This document shows, one piece after another, positions 33,240-33,326 of a DNA stretch of 33,326 nt. Numbering within the stretch: position 1 is the stretch's first letter; every line of letters begins with the position of its first letter. The stretch is taken from assembly GCF_000971275.1 (NCBI RefSeq), contig NZ_LAPV01000041.1, positions 1 to 33,326 of the forward strand, in the 5' to 3' direction. The DNA comes from Devosia psychrophila (GTDB lineage: Bacteria > Pseudomonadota > Alphaproteobacteria > Rhizobiales > Devosiaceae). The position numbers and the translations under genes are program-made. The notes under the pieces are model-generated. The model saw nothing but the letters and a program-made list of their open reading frames with translations, searched no databases and was not told the DNA's origin.

Positions 33240-33326
33240 ATGACAGTCTCGGTTCGGATCAGGCAGGATTATTCGTCGCAAGAGCTTCGGCGCCTGGCAT
33301 CACGGAGCAAAGACGCCAATCAAAGC
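33240..33326 (+). CDS. IS630-family transposase, N-terminal fragment (runs off the window)
   Basis: From ATG 33240 the 29 visible residues read MTVSVRIRQDYSSQELRRLA followed by SRSKDANQS. The pattern RxDYSxxELRRLAxRSxDAxQ is the start of IS630-family transposases, which begin with a helix-turn-helix domain and carry a DDE catalytic core further on. Only the first part of that N-terminal domain is visible. AAGGA at 33226-33230 is a good ribosome site, set in a hairpin. The right end of the element lies outside the window, so terminal repeats cannot be matched. The left boundary probably lies in 33155-33180, next to the broken doc gene. Confidence 0.72.
   Translation, partial: MTVSVRIRQDYSSQELRRLASRSKDANQS

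Overview
The window looks like chromosomal DNA from an alphaproteobacterium of the order Hyphomicrobiales, possibly Devosia-like. The DNA is GC-rich, with strong G/C preference at third codon positions. The gene set points the same way: a short GltX, a CimA-type citramalate synthase, DUF2865 and DUF2059 secreted proteins, a DivJ/PleC-type kinase and an HWE-family kinase. The family-level placement is an inference. Almost all genes are ordinary housekeeping genes packed in short operons. No gene-free stretch exceeds about 260 bases, and I see no rRNA, tRNA, CRISPR array or prophage.

Layout. 1-1820: divergent cobS (cut by the left edge) and cobT, which act in the last steps of cobalamin assembly. 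1822-2475: a higBA-type toxin-antitoxin pair with its own promoter and operator. 2472-4473 (minus): a DsrE-like protein and a membrane histidine kinase of DivJ/PleC type. 4619-6160 (plus): a staphylococcal-type nuclease, an Lrp/AsnC regulator and a VOC-fold protein. 6161-8249 (minus): the overlapping unit moaA, dienelactone hydrolase and a small unknown gene. 8250-8504: a terminator and a long structured repeat. 8505-10598: a secreted L,D-transpeptidase (minus), then rpiA and a DUF2059 protein (plus). 10714-14156: glutathione reductase, a secreted unknown protein (minus) and class II DAHP synthase. 14253-16586: an HWE sensor kinase facing a single-domain response regulator. 16791-22924: an outer-membrane barrel, nadE-gltX (4-base overlap), a DUF2865 protein whose 3' end overlaps gltX, and a fumarylacetoacetase-family enzyme. 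22925-23146: a palindromic intergenic element. 23147-23596: a periplasmic c-type cytochrome. 23826-29973: a tightly packed run of cysS, VOC, two GFA-family genes and cimA, followed by a LysM protein. 29974-30184: a second copy of the structured repeat. 30185-32740: an ArsR-family regulator, an Atm1-type ABC exporter and a small membrane protein. 32814-33326: a decayed doc toxin beside the start of an IS630-family transposase that runs off the right edge.

How the parts fit. Thiol and electrophile chemistry recurs: glutathione reductase, an Atm1-type exporter under an ArsR-like regulator, two GFA proteins, two VOC proteins and a DsrE protein. They lie in separate transcription units, so any functional link is inferred. 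The less routine material is the pair of structured intergenic repeats (one carrying a five-fold ACCGG expansion), the higBA control region, the doc remnant beside the IS element, the hairpin just before the transposase start, the doubtful nuclease N-terminus, and several cases where coding and signal sequences share bases. I did not find a convincing new multi-gene system. The structured repeat and the VOC-GFA-GFA cluster are the best candidates for further work.
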